Shown piece after piece: positions 1-6,571 of a DNA stretch of 13,402 nt. The notes beneath the pieces are model-generated. The model did not search any database. It had not been told where the DNA came from and saw only the letters and a program-made list of their open reading frames with translations. Source of the stretch: Chlamydiota bacterium. Lineage in GTDB: Bacteria > Chlamydiota > Chlamydiia > Chlamydiales > Rhabdochlamydiaceae. Made by a program: the position numbers and the translations under genes. The stretch covers positions 1 to 13,402 of the forward strand of contig JAAKFB010000022.1 of the NCBI GenBank assembly GCA_011065235.1, written 5' to 3'. Numbering within the stretch: the first letter of the stretch is position 1; the number at the start of each line of letters is the position of its first letter.

Positions 1-537
1 ATCAATGACTTGCGAAGAGGCCTATTCGATGTTCTCGTCGGAATTAACCTTCTCAGAGAGGGACTCGACATCCCCGAGGTCTCCTTAGTGGCTATTCTCG
101 ATGCCGACAAAGAAGGATTTTTGCGTAGCGAAACCTCCCTGATCCAAACTTGCGGCCGGGCCTCGCGCAACCAGGAGGGGCGGGTGATTCTCTATGCAGA
201 TAAAATGACCAAATCGATCCAAAGCACCCTAGATATCACCAAACAAAGACGTCGCGTTCAAGAGGAATATAACCAAGAGCATGGAATCATCCCACAAACC
301 ATTAAGCGTGGAAAGGTTGAGTCTATATTCGAAACCTTTGGAAAAATCGAGCCGACCCCCCTTGCTGCCGAAGAAGGTCCTTCCTACCTCTCTAAGGAAG
401 ATGTGGCTGAAAAAATCCGAGAATATGGGCTCGAGATGAAGCGGGCTGCTAAAGAGCTCCGTTTTGAGGATGCGGCTCACTATCGCGATCAGCTTCAACA
501 GTTTAAGAAACTCGAGCTTCTAGAAGACAATCTTTGA
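1..537 (+). CDS. uvrB: UvrABC system protein B, C-terminal part (cut by window edge)
   Basis: This is the last 178 codons of the nucleotide-excision-repair helicase UvrB, which with UvrA recognises damaged DNA and recruits the UvrC nuclease in the cytoplasm. The reading frame is open from base 1 (INDLRRG...), so the gene continues upstream. Seen here are the end of helicase domain 2 with GINLLREGLDIPEVSLVAIL, the motif VI arginine-finger block QTCGRASRN (usual form GRAARN), the YADKMTKSI segment, and at the C terminus a UVR domain (from about EKIREYGLEM to QLQQFKKLEL), which binds UvrC. The ending EDNL-stop is at the expected place, so the gene is probably intact. The stop codon overlaps the -35 box of the next promoter, and the last 69 bases are copied downstream at 2706-2774. 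Confidence 0.96.
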   Translation: MNDLRRGLFDVLVGINLLREGLDIPEVSLVAILDADKEGFLRSETSLIQTCGRASRNQEGRVILYADKMTKSIQSTLDITKQRRRVQEEYNQEHGIIPQTIKRGKVESIFETFGKIEPTPLAAEEGPSYLSKEDVAEKIREYGLEMKRAAKELRFEDAAHYRDQLQQFKKLELLEDNL

Positions 538-573
538 CATTTATTATAATTTTTTGATAAAATAGATGCCCTA
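469..573 (+). repeat. Direct repeat copy 1: uvrB 3' tail plus promoter (105 bp)
   Basis: This is the original copy of a 105-bp sequence that recurs without mismatch at 2706-2810. It covers the last 69 bases of uvrB (encoding DAAHYRDQLQ... through the stop) and the promoter of the first paralog. Identity stops at 574, where the two leaders diverge, although the ribosome-binding site and gene starts beyond are again similar. It marks the left edge of a tandem duplication unit made of the uvrB tail, promoter and paralog gene. Confidence 0.95.
534..563 (+). promoter_or_regulatory. Sigma-70-type promoter of paralog A
   Basis: A consensus -35 TTGACA (534-539) overlaps the uvrB stop codon and is followed after 18 bases by TAAAAT (558-563, five of six consensus positions). 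Transcription would start near 570, giving a leader of about 65 bases. The leader contains a small hairpin (AGCAG 581-585 with CTGCT 591-595) and an AAGGA ribosome-binding site seven bases before the ATG at 636. The same two boxes occur before the second paralog. The assignment rests on sequence match only. Confidence 0.7.
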
Positions 574-635
574 AAGTAGGAGCAGTATAGCTGCTTATTA
601 AAAACAGGAATTTTTTAGAAACAAAGGATTAAATA

Positions 636-2567
636 ATGGGAATGGGAATTAACTTTAATGCTACAAGCATTTTTTATGAAGGTCTTAAGTACGTTGAAGA
701 GGGTCTTAAAATAGCAGCAAAAGCAGCAGATAATTTTGAAAGTAGTATCCCTAATGAAGCTAAATTGCCTTTAGGGATGGCTAGTTTTGCTGCAACTTTT
801 CTGGGGGCGTACGTTATCTCGTACGTTTTGCTTCGAACCCCATACAATCCGAAACTCAAAATCCCACCACCAAAACCTATCAAAGAAAAAAGCATAAAGG
901 TCCTTACAGAACCCTGCAATTTGACTGTAGGTGGCTTTTTTAAATATTTAAAAGCATTTAATGAGGGGAAGTTTCTGGAACCTAAACTTCTATTTTTCTT
1001 GTCTGCGAATGCTATAAGCAAGCTCTTTCGGTGTACTAAGCAACATTTAGAATTTGCCCAAACTAATAACTTATTTGAAAGATTTGTGGTCCATTTGAAA
1101 CTACGCGAAGAGATTAATAGTTTACTTCCCTCCCTTTCAATCAAACCTTCTTCCCCTCCATACCCCTCCTCTATGGACAACATGGCTCCACGTGATATTG
1201 AAGGATTAAAAAATTTAAGTAAGTCAGATCCAAATCTAGCATTTAAACTCATAAAAGAATTGGGAAAAGGAGATGAAAAATCGTATAAAGAAAATAATAT
1301 TAACTTTGGACAATCTTTGACAATACCTCGGTGTGCTCTCTTTGCAGAGGTAGGCGCTGAACTGAAAAAAAATAACCATATAAGCGCTGAGCGTTTTTTC
1401 ACAGAGGTGATGAAGCATAAGAAAGAGCTTGGTCTAGCCGGTATAGTCCAATATTTTGCCTTAAAAAGGATTGTGGAAGCCTTAAGCCCTTATTATCCTA
1501 ACGAATGTGTTGAAATAATTATTGCTCGCCAAAATAATTATTATAAGAATCAGACAGCAATGCCGGCCGAGCTTAAAATGCAATCATTTATGGAGCTCTC
1601 TTGGCTTTATTTTGCTGTTTTCCCACATTTAGATCTGCAATTTGCATTCGATTCAATAAAAAAGGTTAAAGATGCAAGCATTCGCCTGGCTTTGTACGAT
1701 TTTATCAAATCAGATTCAACTATCGAAAATGGGATTATCAGGCTAAAAACAAATAATTTTTCCTTAAATAATGCAAGCCCACTTCAAATTCATGAGATGC
1801 TAGAGCGAAATCCCGAAAAAGTTCTCGACGGTCTTGGTAAAGATTATACTGTTCAATTCCCTGAAAACATTACTACAAAGTTTCCAACTGATTATTGGTT
1901 TAATCAGATGAAACAAGCATATCTTAATTTCCCAATTTATAGCGAAATGCTGGTTTCTGTTTTTGAAAATGCTAAAAAAGAATACCCTAAATTCGCAGAA
2001 TTGGAAAAAGCGTTGTCCTTCACTAACTATTTAAGGGTGTTCACACCAGAGCTCCTTTTAAACGTATTGAAATCTATGCCCACATCAACCCTATCCCAAA
2101 AATTGGCACAACGTGCAGTAATAGCACGACAACTACCAAAAATCGAAGCGTGGGGGATTGATTTAAAAAAGATTGAAAATCTTTGTAAAGAATTTCAAGC
2201 TGCTCTGTTTACAAAGAAAACAAATGAGGCAATGGCATGTCTAGAAAAGGCTCGAGAAATTGGTAAGAATATTAAACTCGATGAACCTATGAAAATGCTA
2301 TGTGAAAAGTTAAAGAATGGCCCACTACCATTTGCAGAAAAAGATTATACGGTTCTTTCCATTCTTGGAGCTCCTCTCGATCCTAACTTGATAGTCGAAC
2401 CAAAAAGCGCTCTTGAAAAAAACCAGGAATTGGAGAAATCTTATCTTAAGCTCTTGCCATCTTATCTTAAGCTCTCGCCACAAGAACAATTAGCTAATCT
2501 CTTGAGAGCATTCGTTACACAGCAGGAAAAAATCGACACTCTGGGTGTTAACAATAACAATGCTTAA
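636..2567 (+). CDS. Hypothetical helical protein with one N-terminal membrane segment (paralog A)
   Basis: This 643-residue protein of unrecognised family is 3' of uvrB and has its own promoter. The ATG at 636 is preceded by AAAGGA at seven bases; the second ATG at 642 corresponds to the start of paralog B, so the MG-MG start is a 6-base duplication. Visible features are a conserved N-terminal leader (GINFN-TS-FYEGLKY), one strongly hydrophobic stretch at about residues 45-67 that may span a membrane, a proline-rich linker (about 70-85), and a long mostly helical body rich in Leu, Lys and Glu. The body has helix-pair blocks such as SAERFFTEVMKHKKELG, reminiscent of TPR or other alpha-solenoid proteins. 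The C terminus ends in GVNNNNA. A 21-base in-frame duplication near the end is specific to this copy. It is more AT-rich than the polysaccharide genes. The architecture would fit a secreted or membrane-anchored protein of a host-associated bacterium, but that is inference and no function is assigned. Confidence 0.88.
   Translation: MGMGINFNATSIFYEGLKYVEEGLKIAAKAADNFESSIPNEAKLPLGMASFAATFLGAYVISYVLLRTPYNPKLKIPPPKPIKEKSIKVLTEPCNLTVGGFFKYLKAFNEGKFLEPKLLFFLSANAISKLFRCTKQHLEFAQTNNLFERFVVHLKLREEINSLLPSLSIKPSSPPYPSSMDNMAPRDIEGLKNLSKSDPNLAFKLIKELGKGDEKSYKENNINFGQSLTIPRCALFAEVGAELKKNNHISAERFFTEVMKHKKELGLAGIVQYFALKRIVEALSPYYPNECVEIIIARQNNYYKNQTAMPAELKMQSFMELSWLYFAVFPHLDLQFAFDSIKKVKDASIRLALYDFIKSDSTIENGIIRLKTNNFSLNNASPLQIHEMLERNPEKVLDGLGKDYTVQFPENITTKFPTDYWFNQMKQAYLNFPIYSEMLVSVFENAKKEYPKFAELEKALSFTNYLRVFTPELLLNVLKSMPTSTLSQKLAQRAVIARQLPKIEAWGIDLKKIENLCKEFQAALFTKKTNEAMACLEKAREIGKNIKLDEPMKMLCEKLKNGPLPFAEKDYTVLSILGAPLDPNLIVEPKSALEKNQELEKSYLKLLPSYLKLSPQEQLANLLRAFVTQQEKIDTLGVNNNNA
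2439..2480 (+). repeat. 21-bp in-frame tandem duplication inside paralog A
   Basis: Two adjacent 21-base units (2439-2459 and 2460-2480) differ at one base and encode SYLKLLP followed by SYLKLSP. Paralog B has a single AYLKRSP at this place. It is therefore a slippage or short-duplication event that occurred in copy A, or a loss in copy B, after the genes separated. Confidence 0.9.
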
Positions 2568-2568
2568 T

Positions 2569-2606
2569 TCTCAGAGGGTATTTACAAAGTCATTTTCTCT
2601 CTGAGA
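2569..2606 (+). other. Inverted repeat just after paralog A stop
   Basis: TCTCAGAG (2569-2576) is the exact reverse complement of CTCTGAGA (2599-2606), giving an 8-bp stem with a 22-base loop that starts one base after the stop codon. No T-run follows, so it is not a standard intrinsic terminator. It may protect the 3' end of the mRNA or be incidental. Confidence 0.35.
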
Positions 2607-2617
2607 CACTTTTCGAG

Positions 2618-2646
2618 CTGCACAAACTCAGTTTGAGCTTGTGCAG
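2618..2646 (+). terminator. Hairpin between paralogs A and B, possible weak terminator
   Basis: CTGCACAA (2618-2625) pairs with TTGTGCAG (2639-2646). After an A/C mismatch, CTCA and TGAG pair around a GTT loop, so the stem has 12 pairs in 29 bases. It lies between the end of paralog A and the copied promoter of paralog B, where a terminator would be expected. Only GTTT follows rather than a long T tract, so intrinsic termination is uncertain. No equivalent hairpin is found after paralog B. Confidence 0.4.
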
Positions 2647-2705
2647 GTTTCCAGAGCATTCTCCTAGAAAAAAACCTTGGCTCTTGGAGGCGAAAGCAGT
2701 TCAGC

Positions 2706-2810
2706 GATGCGGCTCACTATCGCGATCAGCTTCAACAGTTTAAGAAACTCGAGCTTCTAGAAGACAATCTTTGACATTTATTATAATTTTTTGATAAAAT
2801 AGATGCCCTA
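2706..2810 (+). repeat. Direct repeat copy 2: duplicated uvrB tail plus promoter
   Basis: This is an exact 105-base copy of 469-573 placed 2237 bases downstream. It carries the last 22 codons of uvrB and its stop, with no uvrB reading frame before it, so it is a non-functional uvrB fragment that travelled with the promoter when the downstream gene was duplicated. Just upstream, 2692-2705 (GCGAAAGCAG...) has some resemblance to the corresponding uvrB sequence GCTAAAGAG, so the original duplicated stretch may have been longer and since eroded. Confidence 0.95.
2771..2800 (+). promoter_or_regulatory. Duplicated sigma-70-type promoter of paralog B
   Basis: TTGACA (2771-2776) and TAAAAT (2795-2800) with an 18-base spacer are identical to the paralog A promoter. 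The leader is shorter (about 45 bases) because a stretch before the ribosome-binding site is missing relative to copy A. A small hairpin is retained in altered form (GCAG 2818-2821 with CTGC 2827-2830). AAGGA at 2841-2845 lies seven bases before the ATG. Both paralogs should therefore be transcribed independently and under similar control. Confidence 0.7.
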
Positions 2811-2852
2811 TATAGGGGCAGTGCAGCTGCTTATTAAAAAAAGGATTAAATA

Positions 2853-4769
2853 ATGGGAATTAACTTTAATACTACAAGTACTTTTTATGAAGGTCTTAAG
2901 TACTTTGAAAAGGGTGTTAAATTAAACGCAGATAAATATTTTGGAAATAGTATTCCTGATGAAGCTAAAGTTCCTTTAGTGATAGCGGTTTGGGTAGGTA
3001 TACTGGGGGTAAGTTGCCTTTGCATGATGCGATCCCTAAACACTCCGACAGTACATACACTACCCATACCCACACTCCAAATCAAACCACCAAAACCTAT
3101 CAAAGAAAAAAGCATAAAGGTCCTTACAGAACACTGTAATTTGGCTATAGGTGACTTTTTTAGTTTTTTAAAAGCATTAAAGGAAGCGAAGCTTCTGGAA
3201 CCTGAAATTCTATTTTTCTTGTCTGCGAATGCTATGAGCAATCTCTTTAGGTGCAATAAACAAATTTTAGAATTTACCAAAATTGAAAACTTATTTGAAA
3301 GATTTGTGATCCCATTGAAACTACGCGAAGAGATTAATCGTTTACTTCCCTCCCTTTCAATCAAATCTCCTGAAATTGCACGCCCTTCCTCTATAGATGG
3401 CATGGTTCCACGTGATATTGAAGGATTAAAAAAATTAAGTCTGTCAGACCCAAATCTAGCATTTAAACTCATAAAAAAATTGGGAAAAGGTGATGAAAAA
3501 TTGTATAAAGAATGCAAACATCCTGAAGAATCTTTGACAATACCTCGGTGTGCTCTCTTTGCAGAGGTAGGCGCTGAGCTGAAAAAAAATAATAACCATC
3601 TAAGCGCTGAGCGTTTTTTCACAGAGGTGATGAAGCATAAGAATGAGCTTGGTCAAGCTGGTATACTCGAATTTTCTGACTTAGAAAGGATTGTGAAAGC
3701 CTTAAGCCCTTATTATCCTACCGAATGTCTTGAGCTAACTATTGATCGCCAAAATAATTATTATAAGAATCAGACCGTAGTGCCGCCCGAGGATGTTAAA
3801 CTGGAGTCATCAATGGAGCTCTCTCAGCTTTATTTTGCTATTTTTCCACATTTAGATCCGCAATTTGCACTCGATTCATTAGAAAAGGTTGAAAATGAAA
3901 GCATTCGTCTGGCTTTGTACGATTTTATCAAATCAGATTCAAGTATCGAAAATAGGATTATCAGGCTAAAAACAAATGATTTTTCCTTAAATAATGCAAG
4001 CCCACTTCAAATTCATGAGATGCTAGAGCAAAATCCCAAAAAAGTTCTCGACGGTCTTGGCAGAGATTTTACTATTCAATTCCCTGAAGACGTTCATTCA
4101 AAGTTTCCAAGTGATTATTGGTTTAAACAGATGAAACAAGCATATCTTAATTACCCAATTTATAGCGAAATGCTGGTTTCTGCTTTTGAAAATGCTAAAA
4201 AAGAATACCCTAAATTCGCAGAATTGGAAAAAGCGTCGCCCTTCACTAAGTTATCAAGGCCGTTAAACCCAGGGCTCCTTCTAGACGTATTGGGAACTAT
4301 GCCCACATCAACCCTACCCCAAAAAATAGCACTAAGGGCACTAATAGCATTTCAACTACCAAAAATCAAAGCGTGGGGAATTGATTTAGAAGAGATAGAA
4401 AATCTTTGTAAAGAATTTCAAGGTGCTCTGTTTACAAAGAATACAGATGGGGCAATGGCATGCCTAGAAAAGGCTCGAGAAATTGGTAAGAATATTAAAC
4501 TCGACGAACCTATGAACATGCTATTTGAAAACTTAAAGAATGACCCACCACTATTTGCAAAAAAAGATTATAAGGTTTCTTCCATTCTTGGAGTACCTCT
4601 TGATCCTAGCTTGATAGTCGAACCAAAAAGCGCTCTTGAAGAAAACCAGGAATTGAAGGAAGCTTATCTTAAGCGCTCGCCACAAGAACAATTAGCTAAT
4701 CTCTTGAGAGCATTCGTTACACAGCAGGAAAAAATCGACACTCTGGGTGTTAACAATAACAATACTTAA
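2853..4769 (+). CDS. Hypothetical helical protein with one N-terminal membrane segment (paralog B)
   Basis: This 638-residue protein aligns with paralog A from end to end. The start at MGINFN is set by AAGGA seven bases upstream. It keeps the N-terminal leader, a hydrophobic segment at about residues 42-62 whose actual sequence differs almost completely from copy A, the proline-rich linker (TPTVHTLPIPTLQIKPPKP), the helical body and the GVNNNNT ending. Conserved blocks include EKSIKVLTE, LFFLSANA, PRDIEGLK, SLTIPRCALFAEVGAELKK, SPLQIHEMLE and EYPKFAELEKA. Most codon differences from copy A change the amino acid, which argues against simple constraint and for diversification or relaxed selection. 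The family is not recognised and no function is assigned; an alpha-solenoid-like surface or secreted protein is one possibility. Confidence 0.88.
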   Translation: MGINFNTTSTFYEGLKYFEKGVKLNADKYFGNSIPDEAKVPLVIAVWVGILGVSCLCMMRSLNTPTVHTLPIPTLQIKPPKPIKEKSIKVLTEHCNLAIGDFFSFLKALKEAKLLEPEILFFLSANAMSNLFRCNKQILEFTKIENLFERFVIPLKLREEINRLLPSLSIKSPEIARPSSIDGMVPRDIEGLKKLSLSDPNLAFKLIKKLGKGDEKLYKECKHPEESLTIPRCALFAEVGAELKKNNNHLSAERFFTEVMKHKNELGQAGILEFSDLERIVKALSPYYPTECLELTIDRQNNYYKNQTVVPPEDVKLESSMELSQLYFAIFPHLDPQFALDSLEKVENESIRLALYDFIKSDSSIENRIIRLKTNDFSLNNASPLQIHEMLEQNPKKVLDGLGRDFTIQFPEDVHSKFPSDYWFKQMKQAYLNYPIYSEMLVSAFENAKKEYPKFAELEKASPFTKLSRPLNPGLLLDVLGTMPTSTLPQKIALRALIAFQLPKIKAWGIDLEEIENLCKEFQGALFTKNTDGAMACLEKAREIGKNIKLDEPMNMLFENLKNDPPLFAKKDYKVSSILGVPLDPSLIVEPKSALEENQELKEAYLKRSPQEQLANLLRAFVTQQEKIDTLGVNNNNT

Positions 4770-4847
4770 TTTTCAGCCCTTATCAATTTTTGGGAGGGGT
4801 GCGGCAGCTCCTTCCAAATTGTTGCCTACCTTTTGAACCTAAGAGAC

Positions 4848-4877
4848 CTTCTAGAAGATAATCTTTGATATTATTTA
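4848..4877 (+). repeat. Degraded third copy of the uvrB tail
   Basis: CTTCTAGAAGATAATCTTTG followed by ATATTATTTA matches the uvrB tail/promoter at 518-548 with two C-to-T changes and a one-base gap. Bases just upstream (TTTGAACCTAAGAG) are weakly similar to the matching uvrB sequence as well. The -35 box is reduced to TTGATA and no -10 or paralog follows because a mobile-element-like sequence begins two bases later. It indicates that the tandem array once extended further. Confidence 0.7.
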
Positions 4878-4879
4878 CC

Positions 4880-5042
4880 TATACACATTCCAGTTCAAGA
4901 ATTGGTTTTTGACGGCGTCGGCTATTCCTCAAATTTTTCGTCTGTTCCTCGCTCCGTGTCCATGAACACTGCAACTCGTCTCATACAAAAAACCTGAGGG
5001 CCTCCTGGCCAAAATTCCAATTCTTGAACTGGAATGTGTATA
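4880..5042. mobile_element. MITE-like element with 26-bp terminal inverted repeats and TA boundaries
   Basis: The sequence starting TATACACATTCCAGTTCAAG (4880-4905 as a whole) is the perfect reverse complement of 5017-5042. The ends read TA-TACACATTCC...GGAATGTGTA-TA, so the element proper may be 4882-5040 (159 bp) flanked by a duplicated TA, as made by Tc1/mariner and IS630 transposases. The interior of about 110 bases has no convincing coding frame and contains a GGCC-TCCT-GGCC mini-hairpin. With no transposase it would be non-autonomous. It fills most of the 318-base gap between paralog B and the exporter operon. Its right end supplies TATAAA (5039-5044), which could act as a -10 box for that operon. 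An alternative reading is a long transcription-terminating or bidirectional hairpin. Confidence 0.6.
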
Positions 5043-5087
5043 AAAAAACATGTGCGCTTTGCAATCAATTAAGCTATCGTAGCGAAT

Positions 5088-5900
5088 GTGAAGAAGATCC
5101 ACATCCAAGCACACACTCCTTGGCTACACCTCGATTTTGCTGAACTCTACCACTTTCGGTGGGTTTTATTGATGCTAACGTTGCGCGATATCAAGCTCCG
5201 CTACAAGCAGACGTTTTTAGGAGTCGCTTGGGTCATTTTACAACCTCTACTCACAGCTCTTCTTTTCACTGCTGTTTTTGGCAAAGCACTGCACTTGCCA
5301 AGTGAAGGGACTCCCTACATGTTATTTGCTTTTTGTGGGTTGGTTCCTTGGCTTGTCTTTTCTCAATCATTACAGCGAGCAAGTCCTTGTCTGATTAATG
5401 ATACGCGCCTCATCACCAAAGTCTATTTTCCGCGGATTTTTCTTCCACTCTCTGCAACATTTGGAGTGATCATTGATTTTATCATCGGACTTGCAATGGT
5501 GACATTCTTGATGATGTTCAATGGATACTCATTCTCTTCGAAAATTATCTTTTTGCCTCTACTCGCACTTCATCTTTTCATTTTTGCTTGTGGTATCAAT
5601 CTATTTTTCTCCTCGCTGAGCGTCTACTATCGAGATTTTAAGCATATTGTCCCCTTTTTGATTCAGCTATGGATGTATGCATCGCCACTCGTCTATTCAA
5701 GTGGAGTGATTCCTCATCAATTTCAGTTCTTTTACAATCTAAACCCCATGGTAGGAATCATCGAAGGATTTCGTTTTTGCCTCCTCGGAACCCCGTTTCC
5801 AGGATCGTTTCAAATTTCGATCTTAACGAGTGTATTGCTTCTCATTTCAGGAACATTTATTTTTAGAAAAATCGAACACAATTTCGCTGACGTCATTTAA
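5088..5900 (+). CDS. wzm: Polysaccharide ABC exporter, membrane permease (Wzm type)
   Basis: This is a 270-residue ABC-2 family permease that exports completed polysaccharide chains across the inner membrane together with the ATPase encoded next. About six membrane segments are visible, beginning near residues 45-65 and including 80-95, 118-142, 152-175, 186-205 and 242-260. Family signatures are RDIKLRYKQTFLGVAWVILQ (33-52), YRDFKHIVPFLIQLWMYASP (181-200) with the P-L-V-Y turn, and NPMVGIIEGFR (219-229). The start is GTG at 5088; the frame is closed by a stop at 5070-5072 and no upstream ATG is in frame. There is no strong ribosome-binding site. The stop TAA shares one base with the ATG of the ATPase gene, which is typical of wzm-wzt pairs. 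O-antigen, capsule or teichoic-acid export are possible; the flanking mannose genes favour O-antigen. Confidence 0.9.
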   Translation: MKKIHIQAHTPWLHLDFAELYHFRWVLLMLTLRDIKLRYKQTFLGVAWVILQPLLTALLFTAVFGKALHLPSEGTPYMLFAFCGLVPWLVFSQSLQRASPCLINDTRLITKVYFPRIFLPLSATFGVIIDFIIGLAMVTFLMMFNGYSFSSKIIFLPLLALHLFIFACGINLFFSSLSVYYRDFKHIVPFLIQLWMYASPLVYSSGVIPHQFQFFYNLNPMVGIIEGFRFCLLGTPFPGSFQISILTSVLLLISGTFIFRKIEHNFADVI

Positions 5901-6571
5901 TGATCAAAACTCGCCAACTTGGAAAAAAATATCGCCTTAAGAGATCTGAAGAGATTTGGGCACTGCGCGATATCGATTTAGAGATCGGTGCAGGTGAAGC
6001 TCTTGGCATTATCGGAGAAAATGGATCGGGCAAAAGCACTCTATTGAAACTTCTATCTAGAGTGACTTGGCCGACAGAAGGAGAAATTGAGCTCTATGGG
6101 CGAGTGGGGGCTCTTCTTGAGGTGGGAACGGGATTTCATGGGGATTTGACAGGAAGAGAAAACATCTTTCTCTCAGGTGCGATTTTAGGCATGCACCGAA
6201 AAGAGGTGAAACGCCATTTTGATGAAATTGTCTCATTTGCTGACGTAGAGGCATTTTTAGATATTCCGGTCAAAAAATATTCAAGCGGGATGTTTTTACG
6301 CTTAGCCTTTTCCGTCATGGCACATCTCGACAGCGAAATTTTGATCATCGATGAGATTCTTGGAGTGGGAGACCATGCGTTTCAAGAAAAATGTCTCGCA
6401 AAAATGCAAGCAATTGCGGACGAGGGAAGGACTGTCATTTTCGTCACCCATGAGCACGAAAAAATCCGTAGATTATGCACGCGCGTCTTATTGCTGAAAG
6501 ACGGATTACTTATCGCTGATGGAGAGCCAGAACAATTATGTAAAGCCGCTTTACATGGAGTAGAAGTGTGA
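5900..6571 (+). CDS. wzt: Polysaccharide ABC exporter, ATP-binding subunit (Wzt type)
   Basis: This 223-residue ATPase powers export through the Wzm channel at the cytoplasmic membrane face. It shows Walker A GENGSGKST (39-47), the Wzt-type Q-loop region ALLEVGTGFHGDLTGREN (71-88), the subfamily signature YSSGMFLRLAFS (127-138), Walker B EILIIDE (146-152) followed by the D-loop GVGD, and the switch histidine in FVTHE (H184). It ends soon after the nucleotide-binding domain, so it lacks the C-terminal carbohydrate-binding domain that selects terminally capped chains in E. coli O8/O9a. Export here is thus more likely of the uncapped type known from Klebsiella O2a-like systems. The ATG overlaps the previous stop and the GTG of the next gene overlaps this stop (GTGA), so translation is coupled. 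Confidence 0.93.
   Translation: MIKTRQLGKKYRLKRSEEIWALRDIDLEIGAGEALGIIGENGSGKSTLLKLLSRVTWPTEGEIELYGRVGALLEVGTGFHGDLTGRENIFLSGAILGMHRKEVKRHFDEIVSFADVEAFLDIPVKKYSSGMFLRLAFSVMAHLDSEILIIDEILGVGDHAFQEKCLAKMQAIADEGRTVIFVTHEHEKIRRLCTRVLLLKDGLLIADGEPEQLCKAALHGVEV
6557..6560 (+). promoter_or_regulatory. Ribosome-binding site that fixes the GTG start of the GT9 gene
   Basis: GGAG at 6557-6560 lies seven bases before GTG 6568, inside the end of wzt. The later in-frame ATG at 6649, where the canonical GT9 domain begins, has no comparable site before it. This supports the longer protein with a 27-residue N-terminal extension. Confidence 0.6.

Noticed and set aside
1365..1372. Run of eight A in paralog A (also present in paralog B) as a phase-variation switch
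   Set aside because: Eight is short for slippage, the run keeps the same length in both paralogs, and AAA-rich lysine codons are common in these AT-rich genes.
674..1402. Long minus-strand frame opposite paralog A (and a similar one opposite paralog B)
   Set aside because: Both are antisense shadows that are open only because of the codon use of the real genes. They have no start signals and no recognisable domain.
867..4235. Paralog pair as a diversity-generating retroelement template and variable region
   Set aside because: The substitutions are not confined to adenines, they spread over the whole gene, and no reverse transcriptase gene is in the window.
4770..4847. Terminator after paralog B (GGGAGGGG near 4791 with GCTCCTTCC near 4806)
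   Set aside because: The arms pair poorly and no T tract follows, so I cannot support a terminator here.
4929..5114. A 61-codon frame on the minus strand across the inverted-repeat element
   Set aside because: It runs through the inverted repeat and the exporter gene start, has no ribosome-binding site and no recognisable domain. It is most likely a chance frame.
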